Assembly (NCBI GenBank): GCA_963971225.1
Contig: OZ020268.1
Coordinates: 48,162,404 to 48,226,403, forward strand
Reading direction: 5' to 3'
DNA: 64,000 bases
DNA from: Melieria omissa
Taxonomy: Eukaryota > Arthropoda > Insecta > Diptera > Ulidiidae
Shown: in pieces, positions 1 to 10,860 of the stretch
Layout: each line of letters begins with the position of its first letter
How positions within the stretch are numbered: the first letter of the stretch is position 1
Made by a program: the position numbers and the translations under genes
Notes under the pieces: generated by a model
What the model saw: the letters and a program-made list of their open reading frames with translations, nothing else
Databases searched by the model: none
What the model was told of the DNA's origin: nothing

Positions 1-129
1 CACATGTAATACCTTCCATACAACTCAAAGGTTAATTTTGATATAGCTGTGAAACCCACTTACAATAGTACAAAAACTGAGTACGGGATGGCATTCATCT
101 TTGAACGAGTTTCAGTATCCTTTTTAAGA

Positions 130-515
130 TTCAGATGCTTCTAAGGCAGTAATGACCATTCTTCCACTGACGAGGGAGCTTTTAAGGTAGTGGGGACCGT
201 TCTGCTACTGACAAGGTAGCTTCTAAAGCAGTGGGGACCATTCTGTTACCCGGGAGGTAGCTTCTAAGGTAGTGATGACCATTCTTCCACTGACAAGGAG
301 CTTTTAAACCAGTGGGGACCATTTTGCTACCCATTAAGTAGCTTCAAAGGCAGTGATAGTGATTCTGCTAGTTGCTAGGTAGCTTCTAAGGTAGTGATGA
401 CCATTCTGTTACTCGCTAAGGCAGTGATGACTATCCTTCTACTGGCGATGTAGATTCTACTCGCGAAGTAGCTTCTAAGGCAGTGGGCACCACTCTGCTA
501 CTCGCAAGTAACATC
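130..515. repeat. degenerate tandem array, unit about 45-60 bp
   Basis: Successive units share 'cttctaaggcagtgatgacc' followed by 'attcttccactgac' or 'attctgctactcgc'. At least seven diverged copies can be followed by eye. No open reading frame of note crosses it, so it is a minisatellite-like array. Confidence 0.75.
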
Positions 516-3265
516 ATCATCCCTTTTCTAAGCTTAGGTCATGCGTCTGTTTTCAAGGAGGAGGCGAAGAAGCACACACATAGGGCTTCCATATCTGCAG
601 TGATGCCACAGTGTCAAGAATTAAAACTTCATCTGACTTTGGAAACGCTAATTGAAAATTAAGCTGAAAAATCTTTAGACTATCACCTGTTCCTGGCCAT
701 GGAGCTTGTCTTATAATCAGTATCGAGCATAATCATGAGGTCCTTTAAAGAAAGAAAAGCGCCAAAAAGCGATCACTTTCCTTGGTGAGGAATCAAATAT
801 GATACAAATTATTATCTTTGGTTGCATAGTATTATTAATTTAGGTGTCTCATTGCTGCTGTCGCTGTCTTATCATAGTGTGTGTGCTTTAAGGACGTGCG
901 TACATGCAACTGGGAGTGTGTGTATGTGAATATGAGTCTGTGTCTGTGTTTGTGCTCTATTTCGAGAAATTAATATAAGCAATTCCCTTTACGAGGCCCG
1001 CACGCAGCAAATGAACATTTGCCAGTGTTATTTGATGCTTATTTAATTTGCAACTCCATTGACGACAACAAGAAAGACTGTAGAAACAAAAACAACAACC
1101 ACAAGTTGCTGACGCACACGAAAGATTGGCGACAAAAACGTGCAGCAACAAAACGGGAGGAAAATGAACAACGTTTGCGAATGAGGCAGCGAATCCGTTT
1201 GGTTTGCTTTCGGCTGCCATTGACACCCGGAGCCAGAGCTTTCGAATGGAGGACGACAAGGATGAATGGCAACAGATTTACTCAACATACACAAACACAA
1301 ATCATTCATCATTGACAGCGGCAAAGCATTGCGTCGTTGCTCGTCGGTGATATCTAAATGCTTGTCGGCTGTGAACGAGTGCGAAGGCGTCGAGACGTTG
1401 CGGCGGCTGCATGAGGAGGCAAAGATTGCGGATTAGGCACACACAACAATAAATGACAAACCGGATATGCAGAGCAGAACATGTGGCTGAACTTTGTGCT
1501 GCTGCTGTATGTGTGTGTGTATTCTTTGCTGAAACACAACTCACACAGAGCATCGAACAAGGTCGCGTATGCTGGCAGGGCGACAGGGGGCCATTCTACG
1601 CAGGGAATATTGCAAGGGTTCTTAAGTAATGATTTTTGCAGTGTTGTTGTCTTTAGTGTGACGTATTTACCTAGCAATGCAGCCATGTGTTAACGGCAGT
1701 AACGGTGACAATCGATTACTGCAGCACTGCGTAAAAAACTGAAATGTTGAAAACATGTCGTAAAGAATTTCGCAAGCAAATTTTTGGCCATTTGAGAGAA
1801 CCCCTTCTGTACTGAATGGGATTTGATTCAAATCATTCGCCGTTTTGAACAGAAATTTAAATTATAACCTCGAAATATTTACTATTTGGGAGTCTAAAGA
1901 AATCGAAGAAACTTGGCACAAGGCGCATGCAGCTTAAAGAAGATTTCCAGACATTTTTTGTCTCACCCTCGTAAGTGTGCCAAGCATGTCGTGTCTGCTA
2001 AGGGGAGACTCGGTTAATGCGTTTCAGCTGCCTGAACGCGGTGTGAATGTCAGCCAATTCGACTGAGCGTCGGAAAGCCGCACCGGAAGCGAGAAAACAT
2101 TTTGCCCATTTGGCGTTTGCTGTCGCGTTGCAGGAAGTCGGCTGTGTGATGGTTTATTGTGCGCAGCATGAAAGCAAAAAAAGGAAACGGCAAACATGGA
2201 AACGGAATCTGGGGGAACAAATTAATGCTCCAGCATTAATAAAAAATAAGTTACAACAACCACCACTCTTTGCATGTGTATTTTTGTGTGTGGCAAAAGT
2301 CCGCTTCAAGTTAGCTCGATTGAATTGCATTTCAGGTTCAATTGCAATGCTGAAATCAATTGCATACATTTTAAATTGAATTTGCCACAGACCTGCAATA
2401 CGCCACACACACTTTCCGTCTTAGGCAACCACACTCGAACCGACCACTAAATGCCGACTGGCCATGGCGCACAGTGCGGCGCGTAATTACTGCACTCGGC
2501 TGTAACGTTTATCGTTTGTTACTGTTGTTACCATTGTTTTTGGCGCGTCTGAAGTGCGCCCGCCTTTGTTTGTTGTTGTGTACGTCCCCTTTGCTGCGCT
2601 GACAGCTTAGCACGCAGCACGACGCGCGCCACCCTTCGAACACGCTGTCGCGCCGCTATTGTCATTGTCGCTTCAACGTTTTGCTTACTTTTCATGTCAT
2701 TTTGCTTTGCTCATTTTCTTTAATTTCACATCCTTCGCTAATACTTTGTGATTATGATTTCCATTTTGAACACGCACACACACAGACATAGAAGGACATG
2801 GACCAGCCATCTAGTCAGACAGTCACTGCTACTGTCGAACAGTAGCGTCGGTGCTTTGAAGCATTCACTGTTGGCTGTTGGCAACACTCTGAACACTCCA
2901 AAAAGCCGTTGACAGCAACAAGAAAACCAGCTACCATAGTCGGAAGCAGACAGTAGACAGCAACAACAACAACAACAAAATTACAGTCGCCTTACCGTCA
3001 ACGGTTTTAAATATTGTTCGCCTCAGCGCACCGCATCACTGCGTCTCCAACCACTGCTGCAATCGCCGTTGTCAACCGTGACACCAGCAGCTTCAGTTGC
3101 GTCTATTTCAAATTCATTTTCTCTCCCCCCGAACCCCTTGCGTGGGCTTTTCATAATATAATTCCCGACAATCGATTTTTTATGTCTTCTTTCCACTTCC
3201 CAATTGTTCTCCCTTGACTGCTCGGTGCAGTCTTTTTGCTGTTGATGGCCACAATTGTTGTTGGA
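516..3265. other. non-coding stretch with scattered microsatellites
   Basis: I see no coding sequence I can support here. The stretch holds a GT-rich run near 890-955, a short CAA run near 2960-2980, and GC-richer, unique-looking DNA at about 2400-3070. Short open frames on both strands have low-complexity or aberrant composition. A GGCAACACT-type motif occurs near 2879, but no gene follows it recognisably. Confidence 0.5.
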
Positions 3266-3622
3266 AAACTAAAGCATTGAAGAATTTAAGCAAAATCGGT
3301 TCAAGGATATAGCAGGTTAACTTTATGTAGCCTCTGTTTGTTCCAATAGAACACTGACATGTTATCGTTTGACAGAAATATACCGTTCCGAAACCATTTC
3401 AAATTTTTGTGATTGGGGTGTTTGAACCCCAAAACCACCCACTGATTCCGTTGGCTAGTTTTGTCATTATAGTGGGCATGATAAGTGGTCGTGGTCAATT
3501 TCATATGGCTTACGTTTATCTCCATAAAACGCAAAATTGATTAATACCCATAGTGCCCCACAAAAAGATACCAGGGCATACTTTTTTACGGGGTTTAATG
3601 GATGTAACCCATTTTATTTACT
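3266..3622. other. AT-rich non-coding stretch
   Basis: There is no recognisable gene. The text around 3410-3520 has the look of an old interspersed repeat, with phrases such as 'agtgggcatgataagtgg', but I cannot name a family. Confidence 0.35.
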
Positions 3623-3666
3623 TACACTAAGCCATGCTTTACAGAAATAAAGCATGGCTTAGTGTA
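3623..3666. repeat. perfect 19-bp inverted repeat (hairpin)
   Basis: The arm at 3623-3641 (tacactaagccatgcttta) is the exact reverse complement of 3648-3666, leaving a 6-nt loop (cagaaa). A stem this perfect in otherwise diverged DNA suggests a recent origin, such as a short palindromic insertion or MITE remnant. No runs of U or other flanking features identify an RNA gene. Confidence 0.85.
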
Positions 3667-4055
3667 CATTAGCGTAGGTGGATAGATATGGAGACTGTTC
3701 AACGAAAGCCCACTTAGGCTATATTAGGCCTTTTGTGGTGCCCCTGGTTCGCTGTCGTGGTTCGCGTTAGTGGGTCTCAAACCATCCTGTACATGAAGCG
3801 TATTAGGCCTTTGGTGTCGAAGTCCGATATGTCGGCGAGCTGTGTAAAGGCAATGTCGCATTTCCACTAAATCGCTCTAGTTTTTCCCTAAAGCTAACCA
3901 ACAGACTTAATCCGGGACAATCGCCTTTCATTGCGAAAAGTATGAAATTGGCGTTTCTGCAAAGAAAATGTGGTTTCGTTTCTTCCTTTAAAGCATCTCA
4001 GCAGCTTCTGGTCTCTGATGATGAGCATGGATCTAATAGCTCATAGTACAGTCAT
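3667..4055 (-). mobile_element. fossil 3' end of the RNase H-bearing LINE family also at 55.1-58.3 kb
   Basis: In the same orientation as the element at 55137-58299, this stretch repeats diverged pieces of its 3' end. Examples are 'gaagcgtattaggcc', then 'tcgaagtccgatatgtcggcgag' here against 'tcaacctccgataagtccgcgag' there. The 'cagcttctg' block of the C-terminal cysteine region follows. No reading frame survives. It is an old 5'-truncated minus-strand copy whose boundaries are approximate. Confidence 0.65.
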
Positions 4056-4735
4056 GTCTTCAAGTAAATGCCGACTTAATAATTGACTAGGGACAGTGCA
4101 AAAATGAAGAGGAAATATATACTAAGACAGTTTTCATGCCATTGCCTCGCGCTCTCTAGACGAAGATGGAAATTCCTAGGGTTTACCTTCTTCGGTAACT
4201 TGAATAAGCTCAGCTCAGTCTACATCAAGGACCTGCTGGGTTTATCTACAATTCAAATTGGCTTGTATAGGTTCTTCGACTTGCAGTAAGATGGATCTAG
4301 TTCTTCTTGTGGCAAGACCATTTTGACAAGTCCCATGCCCAAACAGCCATCTTAACCTAACCTAATCCAGGGACAGTGCAAATCGCGTTTTCCTCGTGGA
4401 CAGAGCGCGCGTCCATGAGTACTCTACATAACAACTGAAAATCCTCAAAATATGGTTAAATATTCGCGGAATTCAAAGAGTTTGCCTCTTTCTTTTGACC
4501 TCCTCTGGTAGTGGTTTTCCAGTTCTTTCTTCCTGGACATTCGACTAACCATGCTTCCTATCAATTATCCACTTCGGTGTTGGACAATGTGACCATCTTT
4601 CTTGCCATCTCCTACTGCTTCGTGTCCTGTCACTCCCGAGTAGCTTGAAACCCAGCAGAGAGTGACCCAGTGGTGTTTTATGCTTTGAAGGAAGCACAGC
4701 AGCTCTGAGCTGCCTTCGATTTCAGCTGCAGGTCT
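4056..4735. other. non-coding stretch, no feature recognised
   Basis: Mixed-composition DNA without a supportable gene. Phrases such as 'cttaacctaacctaatccag' near 4350 look like remnants of interspersed repeats, but no family could be assigned. Confidence 0.3.
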
Positions 4736-4985
4736 TCTGTAAGGACTTCCAGGGAAGCTCTGGCGAAAAAGGTGTTCGATGCGGTAGTTGTAGGTCGATG
4801 GCGAAGCAAAGACGGAGGCCGTGTATCCAAGTTGAGGAGGCTCTATCTTCTCTTGGTGTGACCAATCGAAGAAGGCACGCACAAAGTAGAGGCGCCTGGA
4901 GAGAACTTTGCGGCAGGCCGTAACGGTAACTTGGTAACTGATGAATGTTATGGCCAGTTAAGTAAGTAAGTGTAAGGTCTTTCGC
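4736..4985 (+). mobile_element. 5'-truncated fossil RTE-like LINE, 3' end only
   Basis: The stretch from about 4749 to 4974 matches the C-terminal end of the reverse transcriptase ORF and the 3' tail of the element at 51200-52059, here on the plus strand. Shared blocks are the 'ggcgaaaaaggt' region, 'gaggcgcctggagagaactt', 'gcggcaggccgtaac' and the terminal 'gttatggccagttaag' followed by an AAGT repeat. Possible diverged target duplications are tgtaaggacttcc to the left and tgtaaggtctttc to the right, 11 of 13 positions matching. Several indels break the frame. Confidence 0.75.
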
Positions 4986-6900
4986 TCTGAGGAAATTTGA
5001 GACATCTTTGGGTTATAACCACTGACGAATTAGTCCAGCAGCTTTCCAGACTGCAAAGATCATTACTTGAACGATGCTATAGAGATCCAAAAGTCTATCG
5101 TAGCTTTTTTTATATAGTAGCTTTTTAAAGAGATAATTCGGGTCAGGTTCTTATGACACAATTATGAAATGACCTCCCTACGAAAATTTTTCGCAGCATT
5201 TGTGACCTGCAAAAGTTGTGAGGAAGAGAAATAAACGATACAATGCTTTAAGTCGAGTTTTAAAATATTTCCTCAGCCTTTTCTTTTTTATATTTAATAG
5301 AGGTGGAAAGCATTGAAGGCTTCGGTGTGAGACTAACCCTGCTGAAACAACCACTCTGCTGAATGTTGTTCCCCTGGAATCGCAGTTAGACAAGTCTTCA
5401 GAAGACGGTTAAAGTGAAAAGCCTCATCGTCTGTTAGAGGTTCACTGTCCATGGTCACAAATTATAGTTCAGTCCGTGGTTGTAATGGACCCTACCTAGT
5501 GGTCACTGATAGTGCATCGCACGTAGTTAGCTAGTAATGAACGTGGAGGTTCTGCATTCTTTCAGAACCAACGCAATGCCGCGCTTTATACAGAAGTACC
5601 CGCTGGGTGCGGGCTCTTCGCATTATAATGAAAAAAATTCCTAAATCATAGAAGATGAAGTAAGCTAAGTGAGTCATAAGAACCCAATAAAATTGTTATG
5701 AAAATTACTTGTGCTGACCAACGTAAGCGTAGTTCGTATCACTGGATTGTGCCCAAGTAAAACACATCTTTAACGCAGCTCAACACGGTAGGCATTTTTT
5801 TTACAATTTTCCAATGTAATTTTCCTGATTCACTATTCACTTTATTTTCGCTTCACTTTTCCCCTAATGTTACATCGTTGTTTGTCAAAACCAAACTGAC
5901 TGACTGCGCTGAATTCGGCTGCCAGGAGCGTCACTCGCTCTCGAACGTTTCAGCATCACCTCGAACCGTCTCTGCGGTAATTTCAGCAAAATTAACGTGG
6001 CCCCTAAAAGTATGCAATGCTGCTGTTGACGACAAATGACCTGCCCGTGCTGTCGTGTTGCCTATGTTAGGGGCAGTTTCGCAGAGCAAACTCATTGTTT
6101 GTAATGCAAAGAATGGGAATTCTACAAGCCTTGGGCTCTTCAAATATTCTACACTGGAACTCTTTGTTTAACTTTCAGTTCACTTCTGCATTTGCTTTGC
6201 CAATACTTCACCAGGAGGAGGTAGGTTCAGCCAGGCTCATGGGTATCTCAGAAGATTTCCCAATCCTATAAAAAGACAATTATTGCTCTTCGTCTAATTA
6301 TCCTTCCAAATTCGCATTTATCAAAGTTCTCTTTTTGAAACTTCGTCGCTAAATTATAAAATTACCATTAAAGACAAATAAATGACTACTAACTAAATGA
6401 CTATTCGAAAATTTCTTTGTTTAAAATGACTTGACAAACATTTTTTCAAATCACCAACGAGATCATTTAGTACTACAAAAAGACACCAATGAGGCCAAAT
6501 TACAATGCTAACTGCATCGACCTTTTTTTGCTTTAGGGATGGCAGCGATACTCAGCGAGCTGTCACGGTGACACAGGCGAGACAATTGCTGAGTGGGTGG
6601 AGCGAGGCGGGGGCGCGATTTCAATAGCAAACTTGGGTGAATCTTTGCGTACGCATGACGAGATTTCAATTGATTTCAAAAGCGTTTTGAAGCCGAAACA
6701 TTTGCACAATCGGGGCGAGTGGACCAGGGGGGGCGGGCATGGTGTGCGATATTTGAAGTGAATGAATTGTGTATGCGACAGTCAACAAAGTACCGGCGGT
6801 TGAGATATTTTCGCATTTGAATTGCGTTGTTGTCGTTGCTTTCACGCGCGGACACAAGCAGGGCACAAGTCGATTGTGCGTCGGGAAAAGTACTGTAGGC
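4986..6900. other. non-coding stretch, no feature recognised
   Basis: No gene, RNA or clear repeat is supportable. Short open frames (up to about 70 aa) look random. The part at 6540-6760 is GC-richer and unique in the window. Confidence 0.35.
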
Positions 6901-6929
6901 ATTGTTGTATTTGTTTTTCATATCATTGC

Positions 6930-6960
<31 letters not shown>

Positions 6961-7640
6961 GCTGTTGACATTGGCAAGAACTTTGCGCACAAAGGAAACG
7001 CAGCGCCCGCACTCAAGGGGTGATTTAGTTCAATTTATGAGCAACGCTTCCGTTAGCGAGCGTGTGCCGTATCCGTATGTGTGTATGTTTGCATGTAGCT
7101 GTGTGCATGCATGTGTGTGTGTGTGCTTGCTTTGGGTAGGTGTTTTTGCGTTCTACAGATGCGGATGTGGCGTGTGTTAGACGGAAATCGTTGCTGCTTT
7201 TGTTGCTTGGTTGCGTTTCTCTTTTGTTATTGTTGCCCAACCAAGGCTGCGTTTAGCGTCTATTTGTTTGTGTGTGCGGTTAAAAAATGCTTCTGAGCGC
7301 ACCCTGTATACACTATGCCTTGTATATGTATGTGTGTGTTTGCATGTGACTGGCCCGCATGTCGCTGGTAATTTATGACTGTTGTGTTTGTATTTTTGTT
7401 GCAATTATTAACTTGGTAATTTATTTAATGCGTTTGATGTGGATTATTTGTGGCAATGCGATTTTTAAATCGCTGTGTGTGTGGTTGTGTAAGTGAAGGC
7501 GTGGTGAAATTATTTGATACGAAATTATGCGTTTGTTATGATGTCGAGGGTTCGAATTGATTAATTGAATTGACAGTTAATGTTTCATGCTGTGGCCCAA
7601 GTCAGCAGCATTCGTTGCTTTTGACTGACTGACTGATTGA
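6901..7640. repeat. microsatellite-rich stretch: (GTT)n, (GT)n and GACT repeats
   Basis: A (GTT)n run lies at about 6929-6960, GT-rich runs at about 7078-7124 and 7330-7345, and a 'gactgactgactga' run near 7622-7646. Open frames here translate to poly-Leu, poly-Val or poly-Asn tracts and are not genes. Confidence 0.7.
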
Positions 7641-7919
7641 CTGACAGATTCACCACTGTTGAACTCAAGTCGTTGAACTGGAAGTAGAGTCTCTCACAGG
7701 AAAAAGAAACTCAAGGATTTTTTAAATCAATGGAATTAAAGAGTTGGGGCAGGCGGCCCTAGCAGCCACTTTCAGACCTACTTGTGGGCAATTCTAACCT
7801 AAAAATTTACCTAAAAAACTCGACTTAAAAATATGTGCTTAACAGCAATAAATTTTTGGCAGACTTCCAGCACTTAAGAAATAAAATTTTTTGCAAGACA
7901 TCTAGATTGCACGAAAAAA

Positions 7920-8210
7920 ATCTACAAGAACAACTGGGACTGAGATTTTCTCATTAAAGATGTCTTTTAGGTTATAAAGATTTGTAGAAAATGTTAAGGC
8001 TTTTAGTTGAACAGGACTGAGATTTTCTCACTAAAGATATCCTTTAGAGGATTTGTAATGCTTAGGCTTTTAGTTGGAGGAATGAGATTTTCTCACGAAA
8101 GATGTTCCTTAGAGATAAAATCTCAGTCCTGATTTCTCACTAAAGATGTTCTTTAGAGAGAAAATCTCAGTCCTGTTCGTCTGAAAGCTAAAACATTTTC
8201 TACAAATTTT
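7920..8210. repeat. repeat cluster with a long imperfect inverted repeat
   Basis: The block 'ggactgagattttctcac' followed by 'taaagatgttctttagag' occurs about four times, in direct and inverted orientation. The outer parts also pair: about 7980-8029 ('tttgtagaaaatgtt...') is the near reverse complement of about 8157-8207 ('...aacattttctacaaa'). The whole could fold into a hairpin with arms of about 50 bp and internal sub-hairpins. Confidence 0.7.
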
Positions 8211-8510
8211 TTTAACTTAATTGATCTCTAACCTCAAATTGTAAAAACTGGCATTTCTGTTCAAACTGAACACCAATTCTAAAATGTTTAATGTTCTTTA
8301 TGAAAAAATTCATTACTAATCGGGTCTGTTATGAGTTGGCTGCAATCAAGAGGCAAATTGTGTTCCACTTATACGCACAACTACGCCTTTCGTAATTGGC
8401 ATGAAATCATAACCTCAAATTTTCATTAATTCAAATCCTTTCATAGCTCGTGTGGTTCTGCCTGTACAATTACGCACCAGCACAACAACAAAGCTAAGCG
8501 CTCACAATAG
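8211..8510. other. non-coding stretch, no feature recognised
   Basis: AT-rich DNA between the inverted repeat and the CAA array. No gene or repeat was recognised. Confidence 0.3.
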
Positions 8511-9850
8511 TAACCAAAGCAATTAGAAACAACAACAAACGGCAGCAAAATGTAGCGATAACAATAAGCAAAAACAACAACAAATAAAAGAATATATTTT
8601 AATAAAAAAATAACAAATACAAAATCTACAACAATAGAAATATGCAGCAGCAACAACAACAACAGTACTAGCGGCAGAGACGGCAACAGTAGCAGGAATA
8701 GCAACAACAACTGTTGCAGTAGGAGCTAGAATTTTGAACAACAACAACATTACTTATAACAGAACTATTAACAACAACAGCAACAACATGAAGACATATT
8801 ATTTAAAACAATAATAACAATAACAACAATACTAGTCGCAGAAACAGTAGCAATAGCAACAGCAATAACAACAACAGCAACATTAGAAAAAACTTTGAAC
8901 AACAACAACATTACTAACAACATTTACAACAATAACAGCAACAACAATAACAGTACTCGCGGCAGGGACACAAACAGAAGAAACAACAATAACAACAACA
9001 ACAGCAGCAGTAGTAGGTAGAATTTTTAATAAGAACAACTTTACTAACAACAAAAATATTAACTACAACAACACCATTAAAACACATAATTTACGACAAT
9101 AATAACAACAATAACAACAGTGCTAGCTGCAGCAACAGTAACAATAAAAGCAACAATAGCAGTAGCAATAGCAGCAGAAACAACAACAACAGCATCATTA
9201 GGAAGAACTTTAAACAACAACAACATTACTTACATAAAAATGTGAACAACATTATCTGCAACAACAGCAACATTTGCTTTGATCATTTTTTTTATGTTTA
9301 TGTTTATTCAGTCTAGAGTATTCGCAACCCTACAACATTAACAACAACAACAATAAGAGTACTAGCCGCAGCAACAGTAGTAATAGCAGCAACCACAGCA
9401 ATAACAACAACAACAAAAACAGCATTACCATTAAGAAGAACTTTGAACAAGTACAACATCACCAACAACAAATATATTAACCACCACAACAACAGCAACA
9501 TCAAAACACATCATTTACAACAATAACAACAACAACAACAACAATAACAACAACAAATACAACAACAACAACAAAAGCATCACCATTAGGAAGAACTTTA
9601 AACAACAACAACATTACTAACAAAAAATATATTAACTCCAGAACAACAACAACATCAAAACACATTATTTACAACAATAACAACAACAACAACAAATACA
9701 ACAACAACAACAAAAGCATCACCATTAGGAAGAATTTTAAACAACAACAACATTACTAACAAAAAATATATTAACCACCAGAACAACAACAACAGCAACA
9801 TCATTTACAACAATAACAACAAGAAAAACAAATACAGTAACGCACAAAAC
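8511..9850. repeat. CAA/CAG-rich array with a higher-order repeat of about 130-230 bp
   Basis: The array is built of CAA, CAG and AATAAC trinucleotide-like runs. Superimposed is a longer unit marked by 'aagaactttaaacaacaac' followed by 'attactaac', seen near 8727, 8891, 9021, 9206, 9437, 9593 and 9733. Next in each unit come 'atattaacca' and 'aaaacacatta' with 'ttacaacaataac'. Open frames on the minus strand are poly-Leu/Val products of the repeat and are not genes. Confidence 0.8.
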
Positions 9851-10860
9851 ACTCACGTAGCAACAACACTAACAAAACCCGTAGTAGCAAAAGCAACGAC
9901 AACATTGAAAACAACAAAAACAACACCAACAGCATAACAAATTTGCAAAAACCAATTCAAAACATAAACACCAAAGCCGGAGGATTACGAGGACTTGAGG
10001 AAGCACAGCGCGTGACCTGCGAATCGGTGGTGGTGGCTGCAGCAAAACGGCAACTGCGAGTGCGGCCAGAGAACGTGGGGGTGTTGCAAGTTCAAAGGCA
10101 TACAAATTTCAAATAAAATCACATAAACAGCGCAAATAAAAGCTTAAGCAACAACTACATACAAGTACAACAAATCGCTACTGCATCATGACATTTGCGA
10201 CGTAATGTCGCCGTCTGATCGAATGAATGGGCACTGCAGCATCTGCAGGTCCTTTAGAATGTGTTGCTGTCCGTTCGCGGCGTCACACGTGCAGTCGTGT
10301 GCAGTGCTTCTGACGTGGGGGAGGGCGGGCCGGCGCATTGCATCGCCGGACGCGTGGCGACGAGCGGCGTACGACGTACGACGGCCGTAAAGCCAAGGCA
10401 ACACAGAAATATGATTAGGAAAATAATTGCTGACGGCACAGCGGGCGATGGCGTACACACACAAACAAAACACTGCTTAATGCCGTCTCGAGAAAATTAC
10501 AAAAGAGGATTATGGAAATTTTTATGAGCTGCAACAACAATGCCAACACAATCGACAGCATAAAATCATAAGCACTTATAAGTTGCTTTGGCGCTTAGGT
10601 TCAGGTTTCGTAGCCAAACGCGGAACTAGAAATTATAAGAACAAAAGCAAGACAGAAGCAATGCTAAATCGATTTGAGCGGAGAGAGATTAATTTTTCAT
10701 TTAATATCAACAACGTGTAATGCGAAAAATGTTTTCGATTCCATTCAAAGTTTTAGCGATATCCGTAATTATTCAGTTGCCAATAAACTCTGACGAAGAG
10801 AATGAGTGACTGTTACTTATATCCTAAAAGGATATATTTGACTTGAATCATACAATGGGT
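9851..10860. other. non-coding stretch with a GC-rich patch
   Basis: CAA-rich text gives way to a GC-rich, CpG-containing patch at about 10200-10400 that includes two CGTACG palindromes near 10367-10380. Overlapping frames of 60-95 aa on both strands over this patch show no recognisable domain. It could be a regulatory island, but nothing in the sequence proves that. Confidence 0.4.

Noticed and set aside
10205..10527. Coding exon in the GC-rich patch
   Set aside because: Frames of similar length exist on both strands and none shows a domain or codon pattern that favours it.
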